Assembly (NCBI GenBank): GCA_020438135.1
Contig: JAGQVF010000078.1
Location: forward strand, 1 to 32,787
Reading direction: 5' to 3'
DNA from: Bacteroidales bacterium
GTDB lineage: Bacteria > Bacteroidota > Bacteroidia > Bacteroidales > JAADJA01
DNA: 32,787 nt
Shown here in pieces: positions 10,601-17,426 of this stretch (positions are counted from its first letter, which is position 1; each line of letters opens with the position of its first letter). The notes under the pieces were generated by a model. The model did not search any database. It saw nothing but the letters and a program-made list of their open reading frames with translations, and was not told the origin of the DNA. A program made the position numbers and the translations under genes.

Positions 10601-12824
10601 TGATGCTTCCACTACTGTTCATGGAATGTTCGGAATAGATGGTTCAGCGGATGGAAGCAGCGACATGGGTACTGCGCTCGGGCAATCGGGAACTTTTACC
10701 GACGGGATGACCTTTACCTATGCCGGTGAAAACAACTATATCGATCATCTCGACCCCATTTCTCCTGCCTTTGCAGTTTTCAGAAACCAGAGTCCGGACT
10801 ATGGGTGTGTAGTGGCCCACGATGCGGGAAGTTACAAAACCATCGGGGCTTCCTGTGAGTTTGGAGGTTTTACAGATGCTGCATCTCCTTCAACCAAATT
10901 AGAACTGATGACCAAATACCTTGGGTTTTTTGGAATGGGTGGTTCATCCGATCCCGTTATCAGCCTCAATCCGATAAGTCTTGATTATGGAAATGTGCTG
11001 GTCAACTCCACCCAGATACTCAGTTTCACGATTCAAAATACCGGTGGCGGAAATTTGACCGGCGATATTACAACTCCCCCGGTATTTGCAGTGGCAGCCG
11101 GAGCAAAAAACAATCTGAAGGTCAACCAGGGGAAAAACAGCTTGAACTTTTCAATCGGTGCATATGGCAGTCAGGAGTTCGAACTGGCTTTCGCACCGGT
11201 AGCCGCGCTTTGTTATAATGGAAATGTAACGATCAACAGCAACGACCCTGTCAATCCTGTGATTTCTTTGCCGGTTTCAGGATGTGGAATCGAAGCTCCG
11301 GAAATTGCCGTGAACCCGGCTTCGTTTAACGTGCTTTTAGCGCCGGGTGGGTCAACTAACCTTCCACTCGAAATATTTAACAATGGCGGATCCCAGCTCA
11401 ATATCGATGCATCCGTTGTGTATGATCCCGGAACCAAGGATGCCGATCTGTTTTACCCACAAAATACAAACTATTGGACCGGATCATGCACCTCAACAGC
11501 TAAAACAGAAACAAGTCAGGTTACCTGTTGGAACACAGAAGACGGGTGGATGAAATTCGACATTTCATCAATTCCGCAGGGAGCAACCATCAATTCCATT
11601 GTATTCCACGGATATGTGAGCGAAACCTATTATCCTTACTGGAGTGTAACATCCCTGCCTATGGACCCTGTGACTGCAACTGCATCGGATATAAAAACCT
11701 GGGTTGAAGCCAATTCGTCCTCCACCCTGGCATATTATTATGGAAATGAAGCTAGTACTTTTGCTACCGGTTGGCATGCCTGGTCACTTACAGCATCTGC
11801 AATCACTGACATGGAAGCGGCCCTTTCGAGCGGATGGTTTGCGATGGGGCTCGACTCACGTGACAATTCATCGACCTATTACATAGTTTTTGATGGGTGG
11901 ATGGAAAGTACTTTACCGTTTCTCGATATCGAATATACCTGGGAACCCACTTACAACTGGCTCTCACTTGATGGAGGGATCAACATAGCCCAGCCGGTCG
12001 ATGCCGGTAGCAGCTACATCGCTGATATTGGATTCGACGCTACAGGTTTAACTGAAGGAGTTTATGAAGCTGAAATCGTGATCAATAACAACGACCCGGT
12101 ACATAATCCGTTAACCATTCCGGTTACGCTCACAGTTGGTTCAACGCCCACGCTGGAAATCAAGGTGAACCTGGAAGGACCGTTTAATGGTATTGATATG
12201 AATACAACTTTAAGTGATAAGGATTTAATCCCATCAAATCAGCCTTACGGTGGTTCGCCATGGTATTATGAAGGTACAGAAACAGCAGCAGGGTTGAACG
12301 GAAGTGGTTCTGTCGACTGGGTTCTGGTGGAAATGAGAGATGCTCCCGGCGGACCGGAAACAGCAACTTCATCTACCATCCTTTCAACAAAAGCAGCTAT
12401 TTTGCTTGACGATGGAAGTATAGTTGGTACCGACCTTTCATCAGCTTTGCTGGTGGACATGCCTGTTTCGGGAAATCTATTTATTGTGATCCGTCACAGA
12501 AACCACGTTCCTGTTATGTCAGCAAATGCACTTATATTATCCGCGAATACATATACATATGATTTCACAAGCGGTGCGGATGCAGTATATGGCGGAATTT
12601 CAGGTCATAAAGAAATTTCTCCCGGCGTGTGGGGCATGATGGCGGGAGATGGCCAATGCAATGGGCAGGTCGATATGAACGATAAAGTGATTTACTGGAA
12701 TAATCAGGTTGGCGAACAAGGTTACCTGCCAAGCGATTTAAATCTTGATGGTGAAACAAACAACATAGACAAAATCGAATATTGGGTGCCAAATTATGGT
12801 GCCGGATCAATGGTGTTGGATTGA
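7653..12824 (+). CDS. Gingipain-like C25 cysteine protease, multidomain, secreted
   Basis: Predicted extracellular Arg-specific endopeptidase of 1,723 residues. In order: signal peptide (1-22); C25 propeptide to about 231; catalytic domain starting at a conserved YTPVEE (Y232) with H441 in GHG and C474 in ACVNG, 33 residues apart as in RgpB H211/C244; D384 at the RgpB D163 specificity position; and NQSW (W513) like RgpB W284. Then an Ig-like domain (to about 665), two Ig-like units with NNNGxxDxGE motifs, an amidotransferase-like alpha/beta stretch (about 900-1085), an ASH/choice-of-anchor-type domain, and the tail shared with the upstream deiminase (about 1264-1723) ending in two dockerin-like loops. 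The first loop (D1666-D1677) is degenerate and the second (D1695-D1706) complete. The residue preceding the mature N-terminus is Asp, not Arg. Family is certain; specificity is inferred. Confidence 0.92.
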   Translation: MNRFIHFLFIFLISLNLSATAWQGITSNQPEAAAIELTSSNIHQSVITFSLEGFQFIPVETPNGNAGIIDIENSSRILVKGAPDLAKLTASVIIPDMAQMKVEVIDAKFETFEEIEIAPSKGNFSRDNDPANVPFEYGRWYSEDKFYPGELAELRNPYIVRDHRGQTVIVYPFQYNPVTKTLKVYTSLTVKLSETGNAGYNPLVRQSIPDKIDADFSKIYAHHFLNSSITDYTPVEEEGNMLVISYGAFMADMQAFVDWKNTIGIPTEMVNVSTIGNSAAIKTYIANYYNTNGLTYVLLVGDASQVPSSYASGDSDNDYSYIVGSDHYPDIFVGRFSAETAAHVQTQVQRTIEYEQTPNTGYDFYTKCMGIASDQGPGDDSEYDYQHIRNMQTDLLNYTYDYNFELFDGSQGGNDASGNPSSSMVGADINSGTGIILYTGHGSTTSWSSSGFSSTSVNSLTNTGKLPFIWSVACVNGNFVGTTCFAEAWMRATYNNEPSGAIATLMSTINQSWNPPMEGQDEMVDLLVESYANNIKRSFGGLSMNGCMKMNDTYGSAGDEMTDTWTCFGDPSVMVRTAVPQILSVSHNPVIMLGSDQFSVTCAEEGALVCISIDHQIIGKALVSGGMATVNFDPLTTVETATIAVTAYNHVPYLADVDIVPASGPYISISEIIVNDVNGNNNGEPDYGEIVTLHVTLENAGSADANNVDAILSSTSPFVTIMDNAQNWGTIGTGSVSQQTDAFAITFHNDIPDQTSVPFTLEVSGTADEIWTSNFNLTALAPVIEAGTITITDNQPGNNNNGILDPGETVTFSIGIDNTGASVSPVFAATLTTGASGITIQNETFNGSAIASGGNAIATFTVEADAGISVGSTADFNFNATAGAYSGNQVYNVVIGQIPVVIIDLDDTPISGTAMQTCLNSLGIAHDYVTSIPSDLDLYSTAFVLLGIYSNNHVLSTTEGQTLANFLSGGGNLYMEGGDTWAYDASTTVHGMFGIDGSADGSSDMGTALGQSGTFTDGMTFTYAGENNYIDHLDPISPAFAVFRNQSPDYGCVVAHDAGSYKTIGASCEFGGFTDAASPSTKLELMTKYLGFFGMGGSSDPVISLNPISLDYGNVLVNSTQILSFTIQNTGGGNLTGDITTPPVFAVAAGAKNNLKVNQGKNSLNFSIGAYGSQEFELAFAPVAALCYNGNVTINSNDPVNPVISLPVSGCGIEAPEIAVNPASFNVLLAPGGSTNLPLEIFNNGGSQLNIDASVVYDPGTKDADLFYPQNTNYWTGSCTSTAKTETSQVTCWNTEDGWMKFDISSIPQGATINSIVFHGYVSETYYPYWSVTSLPMDPVTATASDIKTWVEANSSSTLAYYYGNEASTFATGWHAWSLTASAITDMEAALSSGWFAMGLDSRDNSSTYYIVFDGWMESTLPFLDIEYTWEPTYNWLSLDGGINIAQPVDAGSSYIADIGFDATGLTEGVYEAEIVINNNDPVHNPLTIPVTLTVGSTPTLEIKVNLEGPFNGIDMNTTLSDKDLIPSNQPYGGSPWYYEGTETAAGLNGSGSVDWVLVEMRDAPGGPETATSSTILSTKAAILLDDGSIVGTDLSSALLVDMPVSGNLFIVIRHRNHVPVMSANALILSANTYTYDFTSGADAVYGGISGHKEISPGVWGMMAGDGQCNGQVDMNDKVIYWNNQVGEQGYLPSDLNLDGETNNIDKIEYWVPNYGAGSMVLD

Positions 12825-12861
12825 TTACGATAATATTTATACAATATTTACGCGGTATTAT

Positions 12862-12892
12862 AAATAGAGACGCAATGCATGCGTCTCTATTT
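12862..12892. terminator. Perfect 13-bp hairpin, bidirectional terminator or REP-like palindrome
   Basis: Arms AAATAGAGACGCA (12862-12874) and TGCGTCTCTATTT (12880-12892) pair perfectly around the five-base loop ATGCA, followed by TTATATA. It sits in the 99-bp gap between the convergent C25 protease gene and the thioredoxin-fold gene, so it can stop transcription from both sides (the other strand also ends in A/T). The core GAGACGCA-TGCGTCTC resembles palindromes I recall as dispersed in some bacterial genomes, so it may also be a member of a repeat family. Confidence 0.8.
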
Positions 12893-12923
12893 TTATATAC
12901 AAACGGATTAACACCAACCGTTA

Positions 12924-14333
12924 TCATTGATCGATCAACCGTTCCAGCGATGCCGAAACGTTTTCGCTGGGTTTGCGGGCAGGGAATTGTAAAATGTTTC
13001 CGTTGCCGTCGATCAGGACAAACAAGGGCAATGTTTTTAAATCGTATTTTTCAGTAATGCCATACCGGTTACCATTGTAAAGAAAGGTCCAGTTGTAGTT
13101 TTTCTCATCTTTAAATTTTGAAATAACCTCCCTGTTAAAATCGAATGATATGGTAATGAAATGAATTTGATTCTGATACTTTACAAAAAGGCTGTCCATG
13201 TATTCAAACTCACCGAGTGAGGCAAAACTAAGCGTGTTCATAAATCCAATGTATACCGGTTTTCCAAGAAAATCATGAAGCCTGACTGTATCTCCATAAA
13301 GGTCTGGCAATGTAAACCCGGGTGCCGGAAATCCGTTTTGTAAACGTGTTAGCACAAAAATCAGGTTTTCAGCAATCCTTCGATGGAGTGCAAATTTACT
13401 TTGTTCACTGATATAATTAAGGTAGTTAAGGATATTTGGCGCATACAAATCAGGTTGGTAATAAAGTTCCTTAAATGTCATCATTAACACAAGTTCCCGG
13501 ATTTTTTCATTTCGCAGCAGGGTATCCTTCCCCAAAGAATCGATCAGTGCATCGTATGCAACCGGTTGATTGATCATTTCTTTCAGTTCATACCGCTGAA
13601 TAAATCGATTGTTACCCGTTAAATGCCTATCGAACAAGCTGGTAAAAAAGTTCATAAACTCAGGATGGTTATACCGGATCTCCTGATCATTCAAATATTC
13701 CTGGAACAACTTTGCCTTTCTGGTGGGTGCAATAGAAAGCTTGAGTGATGCGAGTTTGTATTTCCTGTAAATCCCGAAAAAATCATCTTCCGGAGAACCA
13801 AAAATGCTATCGGTCTTTTTTTCGAAGGCATAGATTACACGCAGATCACGTCGCTGGTAATATCCTGAGAAAGTTTCGTAAACAAATTCGTTGTAAAGTC
13901 TGTCGAAGTGGTTGATTTTCTCATTTAATCCGGATGTATCGCCACTGATTAATGAGCAGGGCAAATACCCGAGGTTGTAGAGAGGTCGGTATTCATTTTT
14001 CAATGAAACGGTATCGCAAAAAAACTGATAATGATCTCCGGGCAAAGCAAACATCTCCAGTTTATAAAATCCGGTTTCGATAAATACCTTACGGATTTCC
14101 TTATGGTCTGCAGTGAGCAAAAAATAGCCTGCACTATCCACCCATGTTTCATACAAAATCACAGTCCTGTTCGAAATGTAATCATCAGTTGTGCTAAGCC
14201 GAATTTCATATCCTTCTGCTCCTGACAATGTCCCATCAAACGCAGTTTCCTGGGCAACCATTTCGCTTACCGAAAAGAGCAGCACAAAAATGAACAGATA
14301 TGAAATATAGGATTTTTTCAAGTTGAGAACCAT
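12924..14333 (-). CDS. Secreted thioredoxin-fold (TlpA/AhpC-type) protein lacking both active-site cysteines
   Basis: A 469-residue protein with a signal peptide (about 1-28, ending MVAQ). The N-terminal half starts with a short beta domain reminiscent of the DUF4369 domain that often precedes TlpA in Bacteroidota. A helical middle follows. The C-terminal domain (about 335-465) has the thioredoxin-like layout: APGFTLPD, GKPVYIGFMN, and a cis-Pro region KTLPLFVLID. Where active TlpA proteins have TWCPPCRAE, this one reads TLSFASLGE, so S369 and S372 replace both cysteines. It is therefore unlikely to act as a disulfide reductase and may be structural or binding. It is 47 bp downstream of coaD on the same strand and has its own candidate -7 box in that gap. 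Fold assignment is good; function is unknown. Confidence 0.75.
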   Translation of the reverse strand: MVLNLKKSYISYLFIFVLLFSVSEMVAQETAFDGTLSGAEGYEIRLSTTDDYISNRTVILYETWVDSAGYFLLTADHKEIRKVFIETGFYKLEMFALPGDHYQFFCDTVSLKNEYRPLYNLGYLPCSLISGDTSGLNEKINHFDRLYNEFVYETFSGYYQRRDLRVIYAFEKKTDSIFGSPEDDFFGIYRKYKLASLKLSIAPTRKAKLFQEYLNDQEIRYNHPEFMNFFTSLFDRHLTGNNRFIQRYELKEMINQPVAYDALIDSLGKDTLLRNEKIRELVLMMTFKELYYQPDLYAPNILNYLNYISEQSKFALHRRIAENLIFVLTRLQNGFPAPGFTLPDLYGDTVRLHDFLGKPVYIGFMNTLSFASLGEFEYMDSLFVKYQNQIHFITISFDFNREVISKFKDEKNYNWTFLYNGNRYGITEKYDLKTLPLFVLIDGNGNILQFPARKPSENVSASLERLIDQ

Positions 14334-14344
14334 GATCAGGCATT

Positions 14345-14352
14345 CAAACGTA
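14345..14352 (-). promoter_or_regulatory. Candidate -7 box for the thioredoxin-fold gene
   Basis: Reads TACGTTTG on the minus strand, matching TAnnTTTG and ending 11 bases before the start codon at 14333. No clear -33 TTG was found. If used, the leader would be only a few bases long. Confidence 0.35.
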
Positions 14353-14380
14353 ACAGAACGTCAGGTAGTATAAATGTTTA

Positions 14381-14869
14381 TTAATCTGCTCCTGCGTGTT
14401 TCTTCAGACTATTTAAATCGATTGCATCGGGGACAAATGCCGAAGCATCACCGCCATGCCGAACAATGTCACGCACGATGCCTGAATTTAGAGATGTATA
14501 CTCAGGTGCTGTCAGGAAAAAGACAGTTTCCACATTGGGATTGAGGGTTCGGTTGGTTTGTCCGATGCTACGTTCAAATTCAAAATCTGCAGAAGTTCTG
14601 AGACCACGTAAAAGATAACCCGCATCCAGTTTTTTACACAGGTCGACAGTGAGCCCTGAATACTCGATGATTTCGACTGAAGGATGATCTTTAAAAACGC
14701 TTCTGAGCCATTCTAATCTTTGCTCCACCGGGAAAAAACCTTTTTTCTCCGCATTCAATCCGATGGCAACATATAATTTGTCGAAAAGAGGAATGGCTCT
14801 CTTAATAACCGATTCATGACCTTTCGTAATGGGATCGAATGAACCGGGAAAAACTGCGATCTTTTTCAT
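14381..14869 (-). CDS. coaD: Phosphopantetheine adenylyltransferase
   Basis: Catalyses the penultimate step of coenzyme A synthesis, ATP plus 4'-phosphopantetheine to dephospho-CoA. The 162-residue length is normal for the family. The N-terminal nucleotidyltransferase motif PGSFDPITKGH is intact (His18 being the phosphate-binding residue of TxGH), the substrate-binding LLRGLRTSADFEFE is present near residue 87, and the C-terminal SLNSGIVRDI corresponds to the usual ISSSxVRE segment. A TAnnTTTG box lies 17 bases upstream of the start. Its 3' neighbour on the same strand is unrelated in function. Confidence 0.97.
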   Translation of the reverse strand: MKKIAVFPGSFDPITKGHESVIKRAIPLFDKLYVAIGLNAEKKGFFPVEQRLEWLRSVFKDHPSVEIIEYSGLTVDLCKKLDAGYLLRGLRTSADFEFERSIGQTNRTLNPNVETVFFLTAPEYTSLNSGIVRDIVRHGGDASAFVPDAIDLNSLKKHAGAD

Positions 14870-14886
14870 TAAAGCGATATTTTAAG

Positions 14887-14894
14887 CAAAAATA
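14887..14894 (-). promoter_or_regulatory. Candidate -7 box for coaD
   Basis: TATTTTTG on the minus strand, matching TAnnTTTG, 17 bases before the coaD start at 14869. No -33 element recognised. Confidence 0.4.
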
Positions 14895-15017
14895 GAAAAT
14901 ATCTGTTGAAAACTACGGGCGATAATGTTAGCTCCGTTAATTGTGTGATTCAGAATAAAACAAAAAAAATCATACCATGTACCGCAAAAAAATAAAATTA
15001 CTTCAATCAAATTCCCA

Positions 15018-15025
15018 TAATTTTG
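15018..15025 (+). promoter_or_regulatory. Candidate -7 box for pyrE, possibly leaderless
   Basis: TAATTTTG ends four bases before the ATG at 15030. Because the -7 box is normally followed by the transcription start within several bases, the mRNA would begin at or next to the A of the start codon. No -33 TTG at the expected spacing is evident. Confidence 0.45.
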
Positions 15026-15029
15026 CCGC

Positions 15030-15671
15030 ATGGTTTATAACAAGGAAATTGCGATTACTATTTCGGAGTATTTATTGCAAATTAAAGCGATAAAGCTAAG
15101 TGTGAAGGAACCCTTCACGTGGGCCTCGGGTTTAAAATCTCCGATTTACTGCGATAATCGGAAAACTTTGTCTTTCCCGAAAATCAGGACCTTTATCAGG
15201 CAGCAGTTTGTTGAAATTATCAATGAGGAATTCGGATCAATCGATCTGGTAGCTGGAGTTGCTACGGGTGCCATCGCCCATGGGGTGCTGGTTGCACAGG
15301 AACTTGGATTACCCTTTGTGTATGTTCGCTCATCCGAGAAAAAGCATGGATTGGAAAACAAGATCGAAGGATATTATGAGTCGGGGCAATCGGTGGTGGT
15401 TATTGAGGATCTGGTATCTACCGGAAAAAGCAGTTTGCAGGCAGTTGATGCATTGCGATCGGCAGGATGTGAAGTGAAAGGCATGGCGGCTATTTTCAGT
15501 TATAACCTTAAAAAAGCGCTCGATAATTTTAAAGAAGCCCAATGCAAGCTCATCACCCTTAGCGATTACGATGAATTGATCAAACAGGCCATCGAAAGCA
15601 ACTACATTTCAGAATCCGATCTCAAATCACTCATCACCTGGCGTAAAGATCCTGAATCATGGGGATCCTGA
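15030..15671 (+). CDS. pyrE: Orotate phosphoribosyltransferase
   Basis: Converts orotate and PRPP to orotidine 5'-monophosphate in pyrimidine synthesis. The 213 residues contain the OPRT N-terminal pattern FTWASGLKSPIYCDNR near residue 28, LVAGVATGAIAHG near 73, and the PRPP-binding loop VVVIEDLVSTGKSS near 120. The start at 15030 gives MVYNKEIA, like other Bacteroidota PyrE proteins as I remember them, so the unusually close -7 box is not an artefact of a wrong start. It is followed after 26 bp by an SRPBCC gene. Confidence 0.97.
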   Translation: MVYNKEIAITISEYLLQIKAIKLSVKEPFTWASGLKSPIYCDNRKTLSFPKIRTFIRQQFVEIINEEFGSIDLVAGVATGAIAHGVLVAQELGLPFVYVRSSEKKHGLENKIEGYYESGQSVVVIEDLVSTGKSSLQAVDALRSAGCEVKGMAAIFSYNLKKALDNFKEAQCKLITLSDYDELIKQAIESNYISESDLKSLITWRKDPESWGS

Positions 15672-15697
15672 TCTGCAGCCGGTAATAAATCCTGTTT

Positions 15698-16105
15698 ATG
15701 ACAACATTTAAAAGTCAGCTAATCTCTGTAAACCATTCGGCCAAAAAAGTATTTGATTTTCTGAGTGATTTCAGGAATTTTGAAAAACTTATGCCCGATC
15801 AGGTGATCAACTGGAAAGCAACAGAAGATCAGTGCTCATTTACGATTAAAGGGATGGCAGATATGGCCATGCGAATGGGTGACAATATTCCGCCTGTTAA
15901 AATTACATATCTTTCCGAGGGTAAATCTCCCATATCTTTCAACCTCGAATTCAGCATCGACCAAAAAGAGACAAATCGCTCCGACGTGCAGGTGATTTTA
16001 AATGCGAACCTCAATCCCATGTTGAAAATGATGGCATCGAGACCTCTCCAGAATTTCGTTACCCTTCTTGCCGAAAAGTTAAAAGAAGTAATGGGCGATA
16101 ATTGA
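15698..16105 (+). CDS. SRPBCC-fold (START-like) small protein
   Basis: A 135-residue cytoplasmic protein with the start of a START/polyketide-cyclase-like fold: a first strand TFKSQLISVNHSAKKVFDFL, a helix with DFRNFEKLMP, a central beta sheet, and a long C-terminal helix LQNFVTLLAEKLKEVM. Proteins of this fold bind hydrophobic ligands, but nothing identifies a ligand here. It probably shares the pyrE transcript (26-bp gap) and converges with birA, whose stop codon is only 12 bp away. Fold assignment is reasonable; function unknown. Confidence 0.75.
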   Translation: MTTFKSQLISVNHSAKKVFDFLSDFRNFEKLMPDQVINWKATEDQCSFTIKGMADMAMRMGDNIPPVKITYLSEGKSPISFNLEFSIDQKETNRSDVQVILNANLNPMLKMMASRPLQNFVTLLAEKLKEVMGDN

Positions 16106-16117
16106 TCCGAAACAGCA

Positions 16118-16882
16118 TCATATAACAAAGGAAATTTCTTTCAGATCACAATATAACAGGCCTTTCTCTTTCGTTTGCAATTTCAGCTGCCCAAACTGAT
16201 CAACACCCATGATCTTTCCATAGACAGGTTTTCCTTCGTACTGGTAATCGCGCCATTCGCCGTTTCCAAAAAGAGCATCCATGTAATTTTTACGTAGGGA
16301 TTGATCATCTGAATTCCTGAGCATGGCATACCGGTTATCCATAAAACCACACAAAGATTTCAGACATCCGGCAAGGTCAAGCTTTGCTTTCACAAAATGA
16401 ACCAGCGAAACAGGATTCGGTATAGCAGAACTGAATGTCTGTTGATTTAAGTTAACTCCTACACCGGCAATGGAATACAGAATATGCTCTCCTTCAATAG
16501 CATGATAGATCAGAATACCGGCTACCTTCCCCCTGTCGATATAAATATCATTCGGCCATTTAATGCGCACTTGATGGGTAGGTCCTGTTAAAGAACCAAC
16601 AAAGTCGAAAAGGGCAAGCGAAACGGACATATTAAGCTTAAACTGATCTTTCGCAAGTAAAAATGAATGTTCGAGATAAAAGCTACAGGTCAGGTTTTGA
16701 CCGGGTTCACTTTCCCACCGGTTTGTTCCGAGCCCTTTGCCGGCAGTCTGTTCAATTGCCGCTACAACACTGCCATGAATAAGTCTTTCTTTCTTAAGTA
16801 ATCCATTCAAATAATCATTGGTTGAAGTTGTTTTATCAACCCAAATCAGCTTATCTCCAATCGGTAGCAAAGTATCGGTCAT
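16118..16882 (-). CDS. birA: Biotin--[acetyl-CoA-carboxylase] ligase
   Basis: Attaches biotin to biotin-dependent carboxylases through biotinyl-AMP. The 254 residues show the class signatures: KTTSTNDYL near residue 17, AIEQTAGKGLGTNRWESEPG with NLTCSFYL following (biotin/ATP loop), KWPNDIYIDRGKVAGILI near 128, and GVGVNLNQ near 157. There is no N-terminal winged-helix domain, so it is a ligase only and not a biotin-operon repressor. It is divergent from rsfS and convergent with the SRPBCC gene. Confidence 0.95.
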   Translation of the reverse strand: MTDTLLPIGDKLIWVDKTTSTNDYLNGLLKKERLIHGSVVAAIEQTAGKGLGTNRWESEPGQNLTCSFYLEHSFLLAKDQFKLNMSVSLALFDFVGSLTGPTHQVRIKWPNDIYIDRGKVAGILIYHAIEGEHILYSIAGVGVNLNQQTFSSAIPNPVSLVHFVKAKLDLAGCLKSLCGFMDNRYAMLRNSDDQSLRKNYMDALFGNGEWRDYQYEGKPVYGKIMGVDQFGQLKLQTKEKGLLYCDLKEISFVI

Positions 16883-16898
16883 CTTATATAGAATAAAT

Positions 16899-16906
16899 CA
16901 AAATTA
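16899..16906 (-). promoter_or_regulatory. Candidate -7 box for birA
   Basis: TAATTTTG on the minus strand, 16 bases before the birA start at 16882. TTTG-like sequences upstream are at non-standard spacings. Confidence 0.35.
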
Positions 16907-16978
16907 GACCCGCTGCAAAACAAACCATTCAAATGGATGTTACAATGTGAATGCAGGGCGTTAAATTATTTAAAATGT

Positions 16979-16986
16979 TACTTTTG
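16979..16986 (+). promoter_or_regulatory. Candidate -7 box for the rsfS-ftsH operon
   Basis: TACTTTTG, 22 bases upstream of the ATG at 17009. It falls inside a longer in-frame extension that begins at 16937, which supports 17009 as the true start. Confidence 0.45.
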
Positions 16987-17008
16987 CAAACATAATTCAT
17001 TAATATTT

Positions 17009-17407
17009 ATGCCGAAAAAAGACAAAAACGATTCTGAAAAATTAACAACAGTTATTGTCGAAGGAATTCTCAGGAAAAAAGGACAACAGGTATTGAGTTT
17101 AAATTTAACAAAATTGCCCAATGCAGTAAGTGATTATTTTATTGTGTGTCATGGAAACACAAAAATTCAGGTTGAAGCCATAGCAGATTCGGTATTGGAT
17201 GAGACCATCAAAGAACTGGGTGCCAAACCATGGCATAAAGAAGGTTTTGAAAATGCGGAATGGATTTTGTTAGACTATGTCGACGTTGTGGTACATATCT
17301 TCACAGAAGAGGCCCGTTGGTTCTACAACCTTGAAAAACTCTGGGCTGACGCGCAACTCAAAAAATATCAGGACAAAAAAAATAACAAAGAGGCTTTAAA
17401 CGATTAA
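17009..17407 (+). CDS. rsfS: Ribosomal silencing factor RsfS
   Basis: Binds ribosomal protein uL14 and blocks subunit joining under poor nutrition. With the start at 17009 the product is 132 residues and shows the conserved core SDYFIVCHGNTKIQVEAIAD, the KEGFENAEWILLDYVDVVVH segment and RWFYNLEKLWADA, which is the family signature. The open frame runs 24 codons further upstream, but that part is cysteine-rich, unlike RsfS, and contains the probable promoter. It is the first gene of a seven-gene run; ftsH follows after 19 bp. Confidence 0.95.
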   Translation: MPKKDKNDSEKLTTVIVEGILRKKGQQVLSLNLTKLPNAVSDYFIVCHGNTKIQVEAIADSVLDETIKELGAKPWHKEGFENAEWILLDYVDVVVHIFTEEARWFYNLEKLWADAQLKKYQDKKNNKEALND

Positions 17408-17426
17408 AGGAAATAAGCAGGACACA

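Noticed and set aside
16937-17008. Upstream extension of rsfS
   Set aside because: Contains the TACTTTTG box and no similarity to RsfS; translation from 17009 fits the family length.
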